From Ridgeia piscesae (lineage: Eukaryota > Annelida > Polychaeta > Sabellida > Siboglinidae), in assembly GCA_025642075.2 (NCBI GenBank), contig JAODUO010000633.1, positions 143,501 through 207,500 on the forward strand: DNA of 64,000 nt. Direction: 5' to 3'. The position numbers and the translations under genes were made by a program. Shown here one piece after another: positions 39,464-52,530 of the stretch. The notes under the pieces were generated by a model. It saw nothing but the letters and a program-made list of their open reading frames with translations, made no database searches and had not been told where the DNA came from. The stretch's first letter is position 1. Every line of letters begins with the position of its first letter.

Positions 39464-39516
39464 TGACACAGTGACACAGACATCTGCCTTCACACAGTAG
39501 GTGACACTGACTCAAA

Positions 39517-39517
<1 letters not shown>

Positions 39518-39564
<47 letters not shown>
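39518..39564. repeat. (TA)n microsatellite in the SWIB/DEK_C 3' UTR or flank
   Basis: About 23 AT units starting 55 bases after the stop codon. Confidence 0.95.
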
Positions 39565-39570
<6 letters not shown>

Positions 39571-39939
39571 TGGTATTTAAAAACGCTGCTCATTTAAACA
39601 TTGATACACTGCCATATGCACATACCTGGTACTCGTGACACACAGGAGATGGTCTAACAAATGCACTGGTACAAGTCAGGGGTGTGTATAAAATTGAGCC
39701 ACCTCCACATGTGGCCAAAGCTACAGGATGTTTTTAGTGTTTCAAGAAGCAGGTATCCAACTGCTTTCAGGTGATCAAATCCTAAATGGCTTAATGAAAG
39801 TCATCCTCGCAAGCCAGGGCAGTTTGCCATGCAGAAGTAGCCCTGGCTGATTCCCTAAGAGAAGCATGGGAGTGAACTAAAAAGTTGCAACACCTGTTGC
39901 ACTGCAGCTGTGAGAACGGCAAATACCTGCCACAACTTG

Positions 39940-40230
39940 TAGTAGCGCAGTGGCTCATGGGTAGAATATTGGATGCTCCACTAAGCGAACCCGTGTTCAA
40001 ATCCTGTGCTGCCTTGTGAAACCATGGGCAACATTTTTCACTCTACATTGCTCCAGTTCACTCAGCTGTATGAAGGAGTACGTGCCTATGGATAGTGATG
40101 AATATTTGTGTACAAGCAGTCTTCGTGAAATTGTTGCGTGGCTGAATGCTTCCCAAAGAAGCTGAGATGGTCTTCGATTGAACAGGTCTGCCAGGGAGTA
40201 AAGTGTAAAACGTGCTTTTTAATTTATCTT
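39940..40230 (+). mobile_element. tRNA-derived SINE (family A)
   Basis: Head agcgcagtggctcatgggta with B box cgtgttcaaatcc. Body ttcactctacattgctccag .. gtatgaaggagtacgtgcc .. gctgagatggtcttcgattg. It is the closest relative of the 24318 copy. Confidence 0.85.
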
Positions 40231-40783
40231 AGGTTTAACTTATCATAGTTTAAAATATAGTTCCGGGCTTGTAAATTGAAATGTATGTAACTCATTTACT
40301 ACCAGAGATAACAACATTAATTATGTATACATCATTGGATTCGTCAATAATTTAACATGCTCACATAATACCATAATAACAAAACAATGCTCGGGATTGG
40401 CCTGTATTTGCCAAAGTTGTATTAGTGTTAGATTGATATACCAGGTGGCGCCACTGATCTGACGTTAATGTTATGTTCTGTTCTTGGTGGCACCACTGTT
40501 TTGTGCAGATGCCATTGCTGGCTACACGTTGTGCCTATTGAAGATTTCAATAAGAGACAACTCAGACAAGAGTGTCACATTGTTTTAATAGCATTTGATA
40601 TTTATTCCTACTAGTTCATATGTTTATTATTATTATTTAATGGTTCTTTATGTAATATGTTCCTTAAATTATTTATTGCACCAATACGTTTTACGTTTAC
40701 TACCCTATATATAATTGTATTCTTACTGTTTCATTCAATTTAAGACTATTTGTTGTTTAGCTTTTAAATTATTTAACTCAATA

Positions 40784-41760
40784 CAGTAGAACCTATCTTC
40801 AGTGGCCCCCGCGACGAGCGGCCACCTGCTATGTACGGACAGTGTTCCAATGTCCAGATCACTTTTCAACGGATATATCCCTGAGATGAGCGGCCACCTG
40901 GTGGACGCTGACGCGGACAGCGATTTTTTGTTATTTTTCACCTGCTAGGGCGGACAGTTAATTTTATTTTGATAAATATATTTCAATAATATTTGAAGAT
41001 GGCGGCGACCATTTCCTGTTCAGTACAATGGATGCTGGGAACGGAGAAAGCGCACGGGATCTCGACCCACAACTGGTGACCCATTTAAATTTACAGCCGC
41101 TCACAATTGATCTATCCACAATTATTTTATTTTTTTCCAAGTTTCTAGTTATGTCAAGCGACAGCAAACGTAAGATAGGCCTATTGAGTTTATGCTAAGT
41201 TTCATATTAGTTTAGGATAAAACAAACATTTCTGAAGCTCATTTATGTAGTGACACCGCAATAAAATACTGATGTTACACCACGGTAATCCACGGCCTGC
41301 GCGTTACCGGCGATGTCGAGTTGCCACGATACTGATTTGTGAATTGTATTCTTTACAGGAATTTAAATGATTTTACTTTGTAACCTAGCATGTTAATGTG
41401 TATATAAGTTATGAGACAGGAAGTTTGACGGTTGTAAGAAGTCGTTTTCATGGTTAGATCAGAAAGTAAATGATCGTTTTGCGCCACTGAAACGATAAAC
41501 AATATGGCGACCGCAGTGTGATTACCCAAACGCCGTGAAGTGGCAGCACCTTTTTTAGCCCCTCAGACCAAATTTGAAATAACAATCAGATAATAATATT
41601 AAAAACTATTAAAAATTAAACTTATAATGAAACATGTCACAAAATAAATGAAAATGTTGTTAATGTGTTGTCTTATTTTACTATTTTCTAAGTTGTATTT
41701 TATGCATTTTAATACTTAATTGAATTAATCCAAAACAGTCTTAAATGAGGGGATCTACTG
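40784..41760. mobile_element. Non-autonomous pogo/Tigger-like DNA transposon, ~977 bp
   Basis: TA flanks both ends. The left end is CAGTAGAACCTATCTTCAGT; the right end, complemented, is CAGTAGATCCCCTCATTTAA. The inside has ggccacctg and gcggacag motifs typical of these ends and no transposase frame. Confidence 0.65.
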
Positions 41761-41864
41761 TAATATTAAATGTGATATTATTACACTTCATTTTTATAGG
41801 TATTATAACTGTGGGCATAAATGTGATTTAGGTATGTTGTAATGTGGATGTAAATAAAGATTGT

Positions 41865-41973
41865 ATGTTCTGGATTTTTTGGTGCAAATTCCTGTCCCTC
41901 TGATGAGGGGACACCTGCAATGTAGGGACACTTGCTTGGCCCGACAGGTGTCCCTACAAGACAGGTTCTACTG
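41865..41973 (-). mobile_element. Second pogo/Tigger-like end
   Basis: The right border ..acaggttctactg is followed by TA; the complement starts CAGTAGAACCTGTCTTGTAG. Internal gtgtccct/agggacac motifs are inverted repeats. It lies 105 bases from the previous element, so the two may be parts of one composite. Confidence 0.55.
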
Positions 41974-41999
41974 TATTGTAAACTTTTATTTCTCCTTAA

Positions 42000-44220
42000 A
42001 TTTTGTATTATTGTACTGTAAAGCGCCACAGAGCACTGTTTGATTATGGCACTATATAAATATAGTATTTTATTATAATTTATTTATTATAAGAAGTGTC
42101 AGTAAGTGAGGATGTAGTTGGTATATGGAGAGACCAATCAGTAACATGCCTCGACTCACACACACTAGTCTCATTCACAATGTATTGTCTAAAGTGCCTA
42201 ATCAGAGAATGAGAGAGAGAGAGAGAGCGTGAATCTTGGTAATCTCCCAGGTGGAGTGAGGTGCATTATGGGATTACAAAACGTTACAGTGGGTAATCCT
42301 CTAACAGCCTGTGACTGATCGTATAGGCCGTGTCCCTGGACGACTCCCTCCATCTATAAATTCACCCTGAGGCTGATGTGTAACACGTCCTGTCCTGTAT
42401 CTGGGTCAGTGTTGCATGTTGCAGTTTCTGCTATTGACTTGTGTTATTGCCAGGCATTTAGTCATAAATTGAATTTGCACACAATTTCCGTTTCGCTTAA
42501 TGTAGTCATTGATACGGGAGTCAATAGTCGCAGCAATGGGACATTGATGACTAATGCAGTTTGTCGTTAATCAGGATTGTTCACCCAATTTCTTGGGCCA
42601 GTGGCAGAAGCTGGGAATCTGCATGCATCCGCTATTGAACTTTTTGAATAATTTTATCGGCGAAACAAAAACTGATGATAATGAACAGCTGTCTATAATG
42701 GATATTTTCACTCTGTGGTGTCAATTACATGTAGTTACATTGATACTTGGCCGCTTCTCTGAATAACAGACACCTGTTTATTAAGGACATATCTTCCCAG
42801 GCTTCTGTTAGCGTTGTCCACGGTACAGCTGTGTATTGTATCAGGTCGAGACGACAGACAGGATTGTGTCTAGGATCTTACAAAAAGCAGCCAAGCTTAA
42901 TTGTCCTTTGATTTTCTATGCTAAAATGTAAAGGAGCAACAGATGATATAAGAATTTTTTTAATTGCCTCTGTTCAGGGCATTGCACTTTCCCCACCTCA
43001 GTATGCGACTGATTACCGGGGTACACTCTATTTACAGAGTTCAGGTACAAGACGACTTGAACGAGTAATAGACTGTGTTTGTGTACACCTGTGATAACAG
43101 TGCTACAGGTGTCCCATTGTCACACACTTCACGCGCCACAAACCCACTGACCCACTCACAGAATAAGTCTGTGTACATTCAAAATATTTATTCTAGCATT
43201 AAGGGCGTTGTATTTAAAAACAGAGAATGTTTTGTGTTGGCGTGATCTCTGCCCCTGGTCAAGTGGTGTGGGTGTACTGGTGCATGTGTGTGGTGGTACT
43301 CTGGTGTGGAATAGGTTTATCTGGAGACCCAGCTACTTTAAATTAATTTTGGATGGTGACAAATTAGAGTTGACATGTAAACAGATGGACAGAAATTTGA
43401 AGACAAAAAAGCTGTGACAATCCGGGCATAATTTAAATAAGATTTGGCACTCATGGATGCACGCACATGCACACGCACACACACACACCTATCTACCCAG
43501 ACTTTTTTATTTGTAACAATTGACCCTATGTCACTATTGTCAACACTGTCAACGACGGTGCCATTTTTTTTAGCCACCTCTATGTCACTAAGGTCACCAC
43601 TGCTACGACGGTCATCGCCATATCACTGTGGTCACCATTGCATCACTATGGTTACCAATGTGTCATTATGGTTACCAATGTGTCACCATGGTTACCACTG
43701 TGTCTCTACGAACCCACTCTGTCACTGTTCACCACACCATAGACGTTATGTTGGTCAACATTGTAGCTAAGGTCACTACTGTCAATGTCACTAGTGACAC
43801 GATAGTGTCACCGTGACACACGACAGACAGGACTGTCGTGACTGCTACTGACAGGGTTGTGATAGCATCTCGCAAGTGGAGTCTTGTTTCTGCCAGTCGC
43901 TGTCGTCAATGACACCCATTGTGTGTGGGAGACTGTCTGAGCTGGTGCAGGACACACTCTCAAGGCCACTACACACCCTGGCACACTCCGTCACACTGAC
44001 ACACTTTCTGTCTTCACAAATGCATATATATGCAAATGGTTCATTTGGAAATGCGATTGCCATCATGAGGATTGCGTGCGTGCAAGGTGATATTTAGTTT
44101 AGTAGCCTACACTAAACATTACTTAGAAATATCTATAGACCAACAATAAATTATTTGTTTATTAATATTTTATATTTCCAAAAATAATGTTAATGTATGT
44201 AATATAATATGTATATAGGT
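42000..44220. other. Intergenic stretch, no gene recognised
   Basis: Mostly ordinary non-coding sequence. A short degenerate tandem of ~20 bases (accaatgtgtcaytatggtt) lies at 43640-43705. Small ORFs at 43444-43816 derive from it and from an ACAC tract. Confidence 0.45.
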
Positions 44221-44234
44221 AAGTCAGTGACCAA

Positions 44235-44236
<2 letters not shown>

Positions 44237-44284
<48 letters not shown>

Positions 44285-44400
44285 GTATGTAATATAATAT
44301 GTACAGATATATCTATCTATCAGGTTTGAAAGGGTGACCAATGATATGTATGTATGTATATATATGTATGTGTGTGTGTATATATGTATACTATATATAC

Positions 44401-44442
<42 letters not shown>

Positions 44443-44480
44443 ATATATATATCATCGGTCATCTCACTTTTTGAACCTGA
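44237..44480. repeat. (TA)n tracts with short inverted flanks
   Basis: TA runs at 44237-44279 and about 44400-44452. atcaggtttgaaagggtgac (44320-44339) is inverted relative to gtcatctcactttttgaacctgat (44458-44481), so the second tract sits inside a MITE-like hairpin. Confidence 0.7.
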
Positions 44481-44699
44481 TCAACACCCATGGAGGGTAT
44501 ATGTTTAAATGGACTGAAAATGTCACATTTACATTTGCTAGCAGACTTGCGATATACTGGCTTCAACTCAACCGGGGGTCATGTCAGATAGTCACAGTTA
44601 CTTTACATCAACCCAGATTTCTGTATTTGAAGGCACCACGCTTAGGCCTGCTTTCTACGAGTCTTGTATCTGAGCCAACTCCCTGGTGATTGACCTTCA

Positions 44700-45836
44700 C
44701 CTCTCTGTTGGGGGTCTTCGTAGTTTGTGAAGTTTCTTCAAAACAACACTGCATATAAGACTAAAGACATAACACACAGTTGTGGAAACACAAACAATAT
44801 GGGATCATATGTGAAAATAAATCGGAAAAGTATCTCTTGTGGACGTTACGCAATTCCACTCTAGATAACTCAATCATTTCAGCTATAACATTTCTAGATG
44901 ACCACTTACGGGGGGGGGTATGCTTCATTTGGTGACGATGAAATCTTGACAGTGCTTATCAACACTTACAATATATGTCAGCAACCGCTGTCAGTCAGCA
45001 GTGATGACAACTTGACATTATGTCAGCAGTAATTTCTGCATGGTAATAATGACACATTTACATTGCGCCTACTCCAGATGTAGACACCAGCTGATAGGTT
45101 TAAATTTTAATAACATTTTACATTAAGTTTTCGAATGACAATTTCTTTTTAATTTTCCAATTGCTGTTGCACTGTAAAATTGGATGTTAAAACAAAACCC
45201 TCTGATTAAGGTGATCATTTTATTATTGTGAGTATCTGCCAAAGTTTTCATCTCCTGTTTATTACACTAGTTATTTTGTTTGTTTCCTGTTATTACACTA
45301 GTTATTTTGTTTGTTCCCACTAGTCATTTTGATTATGGAGAACTGGGGCCAGTTTTATGGAGTCTACTTATAACATCATAGCAGGCGATAATTTGTCGAA
45401 AGCGTATAAAAAGTCTGTAAAATTATGCTAGTTACATTTCACAAGTCTGCTCTGTGGTTGCATTGGCCTTGCCTTGAATTTAGTACGTGTAACTTTACGG
45501 TAGAAGAAATATTTACAGGATGCTCCCCAAATTCATTGATGCTCCCAACACGCCCAATCTCAACAAAATTATTTTAATGTTTACACTGGATATCCTTTAC
45601 ATTTACCATAGCTTGGCATTTGGTATATGAACGGCAAATGTGGCTGTTTAAGAGAAAAAATATGTCCATGGATTCCTCCCCACCTCGACCTAATTAGGCC
45701 AATTCTACATCGATTATGCGAATGCTAAATTTGTCTCACGAAACCAGCTGTAAGCTACATCAATTAGCCACAGTTAACTATGAGCAGTATACCACCTAGT
45801 GGGTCACAAAGTTACATTGCTTTGTGAAACTGACCC
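44700..45836. other. Intergenic stretch, no gene recognised
   Basis: Unique A/T-rich sequence. The only local oddities are a nine-base G run at about 44910 and a short direct repeat ttacactagttattttgttt (45262, 45294). Confidence 0.45.
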
Positions 45837-48170
45837 CTGGTATGTTGGACTGTCACAGGACTGGTATGTTGGACAGTAACAGGACTGGTATGTTGGATTG
45901 TCACAGGACTGGTATGTTGGATTGTCACAGGACTGGTATGTTGGACAGTAACAGGACTGGTATGTTGGACAGTAACAGGACTGGTATGTTGGATTGTCAC
46001 AGGACTGGTATGTTGGACTGTCACAGGACTGGTATGTTGGATTGTCACAGGACTGGTATGTTGGACTGTCACAGGACTGGTATGTTGGACAGTAACAGGA
46101 CTGGTATGTTGGATTGTCACATGATTGGTATGTTGGACAGTAACAGGACTGGTATGTTGGATTGTCACAGGACTGGTATGTTGGACTGTCACATGATTGG
46201 TATGTTGGACAGTAACAGGACTGGTATGTTGGATTGTCACAGGACTGGTATGTTGGACTGTCACAGGACTGGTACGTTGGATTGTCACAGGACTGATATG
46301 TTGGACTGTCACAGGACTTGGTATGTTGGATTGTCACAGGACTGGTATGTTGGACTGTCACAGGACTTGGTATGTTGGATTGTCACAGGACTGGTATGTT
46401 GGACAGTAACAGGACTGGTATGTTGGATTGTCACAGGATTGGTATGTTGGACTGTCACAGGATTGGTATGTTGGACTGTCACAGAACTGGTATGTTGGAC
46501 TGTCTCAGGACTGGTATGTTGGACTGTCACAGGACTGGTATGTTGGATTGTCACAGGACTGGTATGTTGGACAGTAACAGGACTGGTATGTTGGATTGTC
46601 ACAGGACTGGTATGTTGGACTGTCACAGGACTGGTATGTTGGACTGTCACAGGACTGGTATGTTGGACTGTCACAGGACTGGTATGTTGGACTGTCACAG
46701 GATTGGTATGTTGGACTGTCACAGGATTGGTATGTTGGACTGTCACAGGACTGGTATGTTGGACTGTCACAGGATTGGTATGTTGGACTGTAACAGGACT
46801 GATATGTTGGACTGTCACAGGATTGGTATGTTGGACAGTAACAGGACTGGTATGTTGGACTGTCACAGGACTGGTATGTTGGACAGTAACAGGACTGGTA
46901 TGTTGGACTGTCACAGGATTGGTATGTTGGACTGTCACAGGATTGGTATGTTGGACTGTCACAGGACTGATATGTTGGACTGTCACAGGATTGGTATGTT
47001 GGACTGTACAGGACTGATATGTTGGACTGTCACAGGACTTTATATGTTGGACTGTCACAGGACTGGTATGTTGGACTGTACAGGACTGTATGTTGGACTG
47101 ACGTATGTTGGACTGTCACAGGACTGGTATGTTGGACAGTAACAGGACTGATATGTTGGACTGTCACAGGATTGGTATGTTGGACAGTAACAGGACTGAT
47201 ATGTTGGACTGTCACAGGACTGATATGTTGGACTGTCACAGGATTGGTATGTTGGACAGTAACAGGACTGATATGTTGGACTGTCACAGGACTGATATGT
47301 TGGACTGTCACAGGATTGGTATGTTGGACTGTCACAGGACTGATATGTTGGACTGTCACAGGACTGATATGTTGGACTGTCACAGGACTGGTATGTTGGA
47401 CAGTAACAGGACTGATATGTTGGACTGTCACAGGACTGATATGTTGGACTGTCACAGGACTGGTATGTTGGACATGTAACATGACTGGTATGTTGGACTG
47501 TCACAGGACTGGTATGTTGGACTGTCACAGGACTGATATGTTGGACTGTCACAGGACTTGGTATGTTGGACTGTCACAGGATTGGTATGTTGGACTGTCA
47601 CAGGACTGGTATGTTGGAATGTTACAGGACTGATATGTTGGACTGTCGCAGGACTGATATGTTGGACTGTCACAGGACTGGTATGTTGGACTGTCACAGG
47701 ATTGGTATGTTGGACTGTCACAGGACTGGTATGTTGGACTGTCACAGGACTGGTATGTTGGACTGTCACATGACTGATATGTTGGACTGTTGCAGGACTG
47801 ATATGTTGGACTGTCGCAGGACTGATATATTGGACTGTCACAGGACTGGTATGTTGGAATGTTACAGGACTGATATGTTGGACTGTCGCAGGACTGATAT
47901 GTTGGAGTGTCACAGGACTGATATGTTGGACTGTCTCAGGACTGATATATTGGACTGTCACAGAACTGATATGTTGGACTGTCACAGGACTGATATGTTG
48001 GACTGTTGCAGGACTGATATGTTGGACTGTCGCAGGACTGGTATATTGGACTGTCACAGAACTGATATGTTGGACTGTCGCAGGATTGGTATGTTGGACT
48101 GTCAGTAGGACTGATATGTTGGACTGATATGTTGGACTGTCGCAGCATGGGTATGTTGGACTGTCACAGT
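45837..48170. repeat. 24-bp minisatellite, about 97 copies
   Basis: The unit is tatgttggactgtcacagga plus ctgg; variants include acagtaac, attgtc, gattgg and gactgat. Because 24 is divisible by 3, each frame keeps one octapeptide: GMLDCHRT and VCWTVTGL on +, QHTSPVTV and SPTYQSCD on -. Occasional one-base indels swap the frames, giving ORFs up to 397 codons. There is no start context, splice site or non-repeat coding flank, so I call it satellite, not gene. Confidence 0.95.
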
Positions 48171-48854
48171 AGCGTTAACCCCATAAATGCCAGGTGTATA
48201 ATGTTACCTAATATGTTTATCCTGACCCCTTCTGTCTGTTCCACTGAGTAATTCAGTGAAGTGACAGTCACACTGCTCCCTCATATCAAGATTCTATTTA
48301 CTGGTGTCCTTCAGGAGCCTGGGTGAACTGGTGCAGGGTTTCTAGGGCAGACTCTGAAAAGGGTAAACCAAATCTCTCGATCAGTTATCTTTGTTGACAA
48401 TGCATACTTGTAGTCCTTTCAGTCAATGTGACACCCCCACACACAATGGGTATGATGAAGGTATAGCTCTTGAGTATAGTATTATGAGTTTGGTAATTTT
48501 GATTGATATGTGACATGATCAACTGCTCGTTCTGTGAATTTGCAGCATGTCAAATGAGGCGTGTGAAAATATACAAGTGTATTCATTGTAATTGTTGTGG
48601 TTTGTGATATAAATCAGTGAATGGCATATTACATATTTACTGACTTCTAACCTACAAAAGAAATGTGTCGGTGACCTGCAGTGCTCAGTCTCGGGCATTG
48701 GAGGGGGGCATTCCTTGGTGTCAGCCACTCGCATAACTGAAGACAAAACACAGCCAAAATACAATATTTTCTCTTGAGGTCATCAAGTCAGTACCTGGGA
48801 GTAGGGCTAATTGTATGCTAGTTTGTACAGTTTTAGTGTGAAACTGAATATAAA

Positions 48855-49015
48855 ATGTTTGAATGGTGAGATTTTGTGTGGCTGAATACTTCCAAGAGCG
48901 GTTGATATGTGTCCAAATTAAAGGTGTGTGAAAGAATGATGAATGCTTGGTATTTTGAACAGTTTTGAGAATTAGGATATTGTGCTATATAAGAACTTAC
49001 CTTTGCCTTTAAAAT
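48855..49015 (+). mobile_element. 5'-truncated SINE (family A)
   Basis: Contains only the 3' body: gtgtggctgaatacttccaa, agaattaggatattgtgcta, tataagaacttacctttgcc. It matches the 3' halves of the copies at 24318, 35211 and 39940; the tRNA head is missing. Confidence 0.65.
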
Positions 49016-50410
49016 TGTTCACTCCCCTATACCCAGGTTCATACCACTGCAGGAGGACGTTGTCATGATAGTTATCTTAATTGTTGTGGTTAATTTATCA
49101 TTTGCTTTTACCAAAGAAATAAGGTTTAGCCATCAGAATTTCTGGTTGAGTAGATTATAAAAATCAGTCATTGATAAACTGCATTGCAAAGTACATGTTA
49201 GCTTCAGCCGTTCGTGAGGGTTGTGACTTAAAATCAAAAGCCTATCATATACTAGATAAGTTCATTGAGGCTTAAAAGGGGAGATACTATTATCATATTA
49301 TAGACTTACTTTTATTACAGACACAGTGACACAGTACACTGGGTTTACTATATGCTCTTTGCGATCTGCAAACACTCAGTGAAGCATGTATAATCAGATC
49401 TAGTTATTTGATATGGTGGGACATTGTAAACTTCAACTGCTGTGTGATTAAGGCCTCAGTTCTAAACTTTGGGTGGGGCACTTTGCGCTGGTGTAAATAA
49501 AGTCCACTTCTGAGAAATTGACCTGGATGCTGTTTTAACAGATCAAGTGGTAGGTTGGCGCAGAGATTGTACGTAAGAGCACATCTTGTTACAATGGCAG
49601 CAGCCACACCAGACTTTCATTTGTACGAGACTCCTTGTTTCTCTCCTTAAATGCTGTATGGTAGAAGTGCATATGACTCCCTAGCTTTAAAGATGATAAC
49701 TCCAGTGTCAAAGTGGCTAATATGACAACCAATCAACCTGTGTACGGCTTTCTGTATGCTGCCATCTTGTATCGTCTTTGGTCTGTAACCAGCGATCATA
49801 CTCGCAGCTGTTAGTTTGAAAATACTTATAAGCAAGCATGTCACATTGCAATCGAAACCAGCGCAGGCTCAGCCATCTTGGGGTATGGGTGACATGTAAC
49901 ACGGATGCGTTTGTGATTGGTCAAAATATCAGTGCAAGAGGCATACATATGTATATGCATGAGATTGGAATGCCATACATTTATATGTTATATATATATA
50001 TCCCCGGTATATGTATATATATATATATATATATATTTATTTATTTATTTATTTATTTATATGGCTGAAAAAAGTTGACATGGTGTTTGTTCTATGAACA
50101 GATTTTCGAGCAGTAAACTTAACAATTGCTGATTTGTTAAATTTGTAAATAAGTTATAAATATATTTGTATGTAGAGTGTAATTTATTCCAATTTATAAA
50201 TTGAACGTTAGCACCCAGCATTTAGTCCCAGACATGTCCCTTCACTAGCCATGACAGGTTAAGAACCACCGCCCTGGATAGACAGATGTCGTTGGATTAC
50301 ACCAGACACCACCAGGTGAGGTGATTATAACCTGGGTACCTTGTTTCACTATAATCACGGCTGAGACAGCTATGCTCTATGTACCTGGTGTCTGTTTGAA
50401 AGACTAATAA
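49015..50410. other. Non-coding stretch with a TA / ATTT tract
   Basis: No exon recognised. A TA tract at 49987-50035 continues into (attt)n to about 50062. Confidence 0.45.
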
Positions 50411-50414
50411 GTCA

Positions 50415-50520
50415 GCACAAGATATGATGCAGTCTACGTGTGGTCTCAGGTGGTTTCTTCCAAATAGCCACAACTTGGGCTAACACAGGAGTTTGTAGTG
50501 CTTCTTGTGCGGATGCGTTG
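50415..50520 (-). mobile_element. Partial SINE (family B)
   Basis: On the minus strand, gttagcccaagttgtggcta followed by ggaagaaaccacctgag matches the body of the SINE at 2040-2365. Head and tail are not recognisable. Confidence 0.5.
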
Positions 50521-50572
50521 AGTAGTGTGTTTGTTTGTTGTTTGTTTTACAGGCAATTTAGGTGATTGCTGT

Positions 50573-50729
50573 TTAAAAAGCTATAGGGTTTTCTATTTCA
50601 GTAATATGTGGTGGGATCTTATTCCAGATGCGGATTGCTCGGGGGTAGAAAGAGAACACTGCAGTGTTGATGCGACACCTGGTGGCTGTGTAATGGCCAC
50701 AGCTCCTAATACCTCCTCTCATTTGTAGA
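50573..50729 (-). mobile_element. LINE fragment, C-terminal end of ORF2
   Basis: The minus-strand frame ends YTATRCRINTAVFSFYPRAI, RIWNKIPPHITEIENPIAF, stop. The FSFYPRAIRIWNxIP motif is the usual C-terminal end of jockey/CR1-like ORF2 (FFPRTIRxWNxLP). An ATGT microsatellite begins ten bases away on the upstream side. Confidence 0.75.
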
Positions 50730-50737
50730 GTGGTCTT

Positions 50738-50738
<1 letters not shown>

Positions 50739-50769
<31 letters not shown>

Positions 50770-51020
50770 TGTATGTATGTATGTATGTATGTATGTATGT
50801 ATGTATTATTATATATATATATATATTATATTATATATATATATATATTATGTATGTATATATTATATATATATTATATATATATATAGTATGTATGTAT
50901 ATATATTATATATATATATATATATAGTAGATATGTAGTATGTATGTAGTAGTAGATAGTATGATGTAGTATAATATCATATGTAGTATGTATGTATAAA
51001 TATATATATATATATATATG
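50739..51020. repeat. (ATGT)n and TA-rich microsatellite
   Basis: About 17 atgt units, then interrupted TA and atgtagt runs. Confidence 0.95.
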
Positions 51021-51998
51021 TAGCATGTGTTTGGTACATAACCTGTGAATCAGATATGGTACATGCAATATCAGACTCCATCCTCACCATGCAATATCAA
51101 ACTCCATCCTCACCATGCAATATCAGACTCCTCATACTCAAATCAAAGCTGTTCATTTTGTAAATTTATCAATGAAGAAAATCGCTACAGATATTAAGAG
51201 TAAATAGTAAATGTTTAAAAGATCATTAGTGTGTGTTCCGGTGGACATCATTGCAGTCATTGGTTAGCCACAACGTCATTTAGAGTCTAGTCCAATAATA
51301 CCATCTAGAGCAAATGATCTTGTGACAGTTTTCTTTAAAATCATTACGATCCAAGTTTACACAAACATGTAAGTCAAACTTGTTAATTTGACTGACATGT
51401 GACCAGCACGTGCCAGGCCATCAGGTCATAACATTGTAGTTGTTATGAAACGTGCTGAAAGATAAAACTGTATCTATTCAAACATGCAAATGTCCTCCTA
51501 CACGTACTCCCCAACTATCTACTAAAATAATTATCTACTGTACTCTGTGTTTTTGGACAGCTGAGAATTGTTTTATTATTACATATCCAAACACAGTCAC
51601 TGCAGTAAGCTACATACATTTGTATGTTGTATTTTGTGTTTTATATAAATTATGAATAAAGGCAGTGCTTCGTGGTTATTATCAGAAGCAGTATGACTTA
51701 ATCAACACAACACGTCACGTGAATTCAGAAATAATTGCAAGTTGATTCCTCGTTAGTGAATCATCTGATTTTGTATTTTTCCATACTTGTGTCATATGAA
51801 CTCAAGCAGGCCATGGTACATGCCTCCTGGGAGGCTGTGGGGCAGTGCCCCCTGGCAAGGTATGTGCCCCTGGCATGGTACGTGCCCCCTGGCAGGACTT
51901 GCAGCTGAGAGTGGCACTGAGTGACCCCCTACAGCTGTCTACGTTGTGGTTGTGTGTACGTTGTTCGACCTACAGCTTTAAAAAGTCGCATGTTATGA

Positions 51999-52268
51999 AT
52001 GAATGCAAGTGGTGCGCCTGGTGGAGCAATTCATCAGCGTGTGTTGTTTACCAGCGATCACGCACTACGTGTGAAACTCGTCGGCAAAAAGCAGTTCGCT
52101 GAAGTGCCTGGCAGCCGTGATAAAAAGATTTATTTTAAGTTGCAGATTGCCTTACTTAGAACAGGTCCATATTTCAGGAGGGAAATCGTAACGGAAATTT
52201 ATGTTTGGTGTCTGGCGCGTGTTGTAAAACCAGACAGCTTTGAGTTAGTTAAATACTTGGTAGTCTGA
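51999..52268 (+). CDS. Unidentified ORF, 89 codons, doubtful
   Basis: ATG to TGA in ordinary-complexity sequence: MNASGAPGGAIHQRVLFTSD .. LRVKLVGKKQFAEVPGSRDK .. ending FELVKYLVV. The composition looks protein-like, but start context is poor (a stop codon immediately precedes the ATG), no splice site or polyA signal supports it, and no family is recognised. The + strand frame 51845-52102 overlaps it. Confidence 0.15.
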   Translation: MNASGAPGGAIHQRVLFTSDHALRVKLVGKKQFAEVPGSRDKKIYFKLQIALLRTGPYFRREIVTEIYVWCLARVVKPDSFELVKYLVV

Positions 52269-52427
52269 TGGTACAAGTTGTGTACCAGTTGTGTTAGCTG
52301 CTTCTCTGTGTATAATGGATGATGTCTATGATAGATATATGCTCCCAGTTTGTTAATTGTAGTTTACCTTATCAGATTAGGTTCTGGTAGTTTTCATATT
52401 GATTTATTTAATTTTACAAGTAAGTAA

Positions 52428-52456
52428 TATATATATATATATATGTTTATATATAG

Positions 52457-52528
<72 letters not shown>

Positions 52529-52530
52529 CA
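52428..52530. repeat. (TA)n microsatellite
   Basis: TA run with minor breaks, ending in catacatacata. Confidence 0.97.

Noticed and set aside
45804..48108. ORFs up to 397 codons with octapeptide repeats
   Set aside because: Translation of a 24-bp satellite; both strands equally open, no gene signals.
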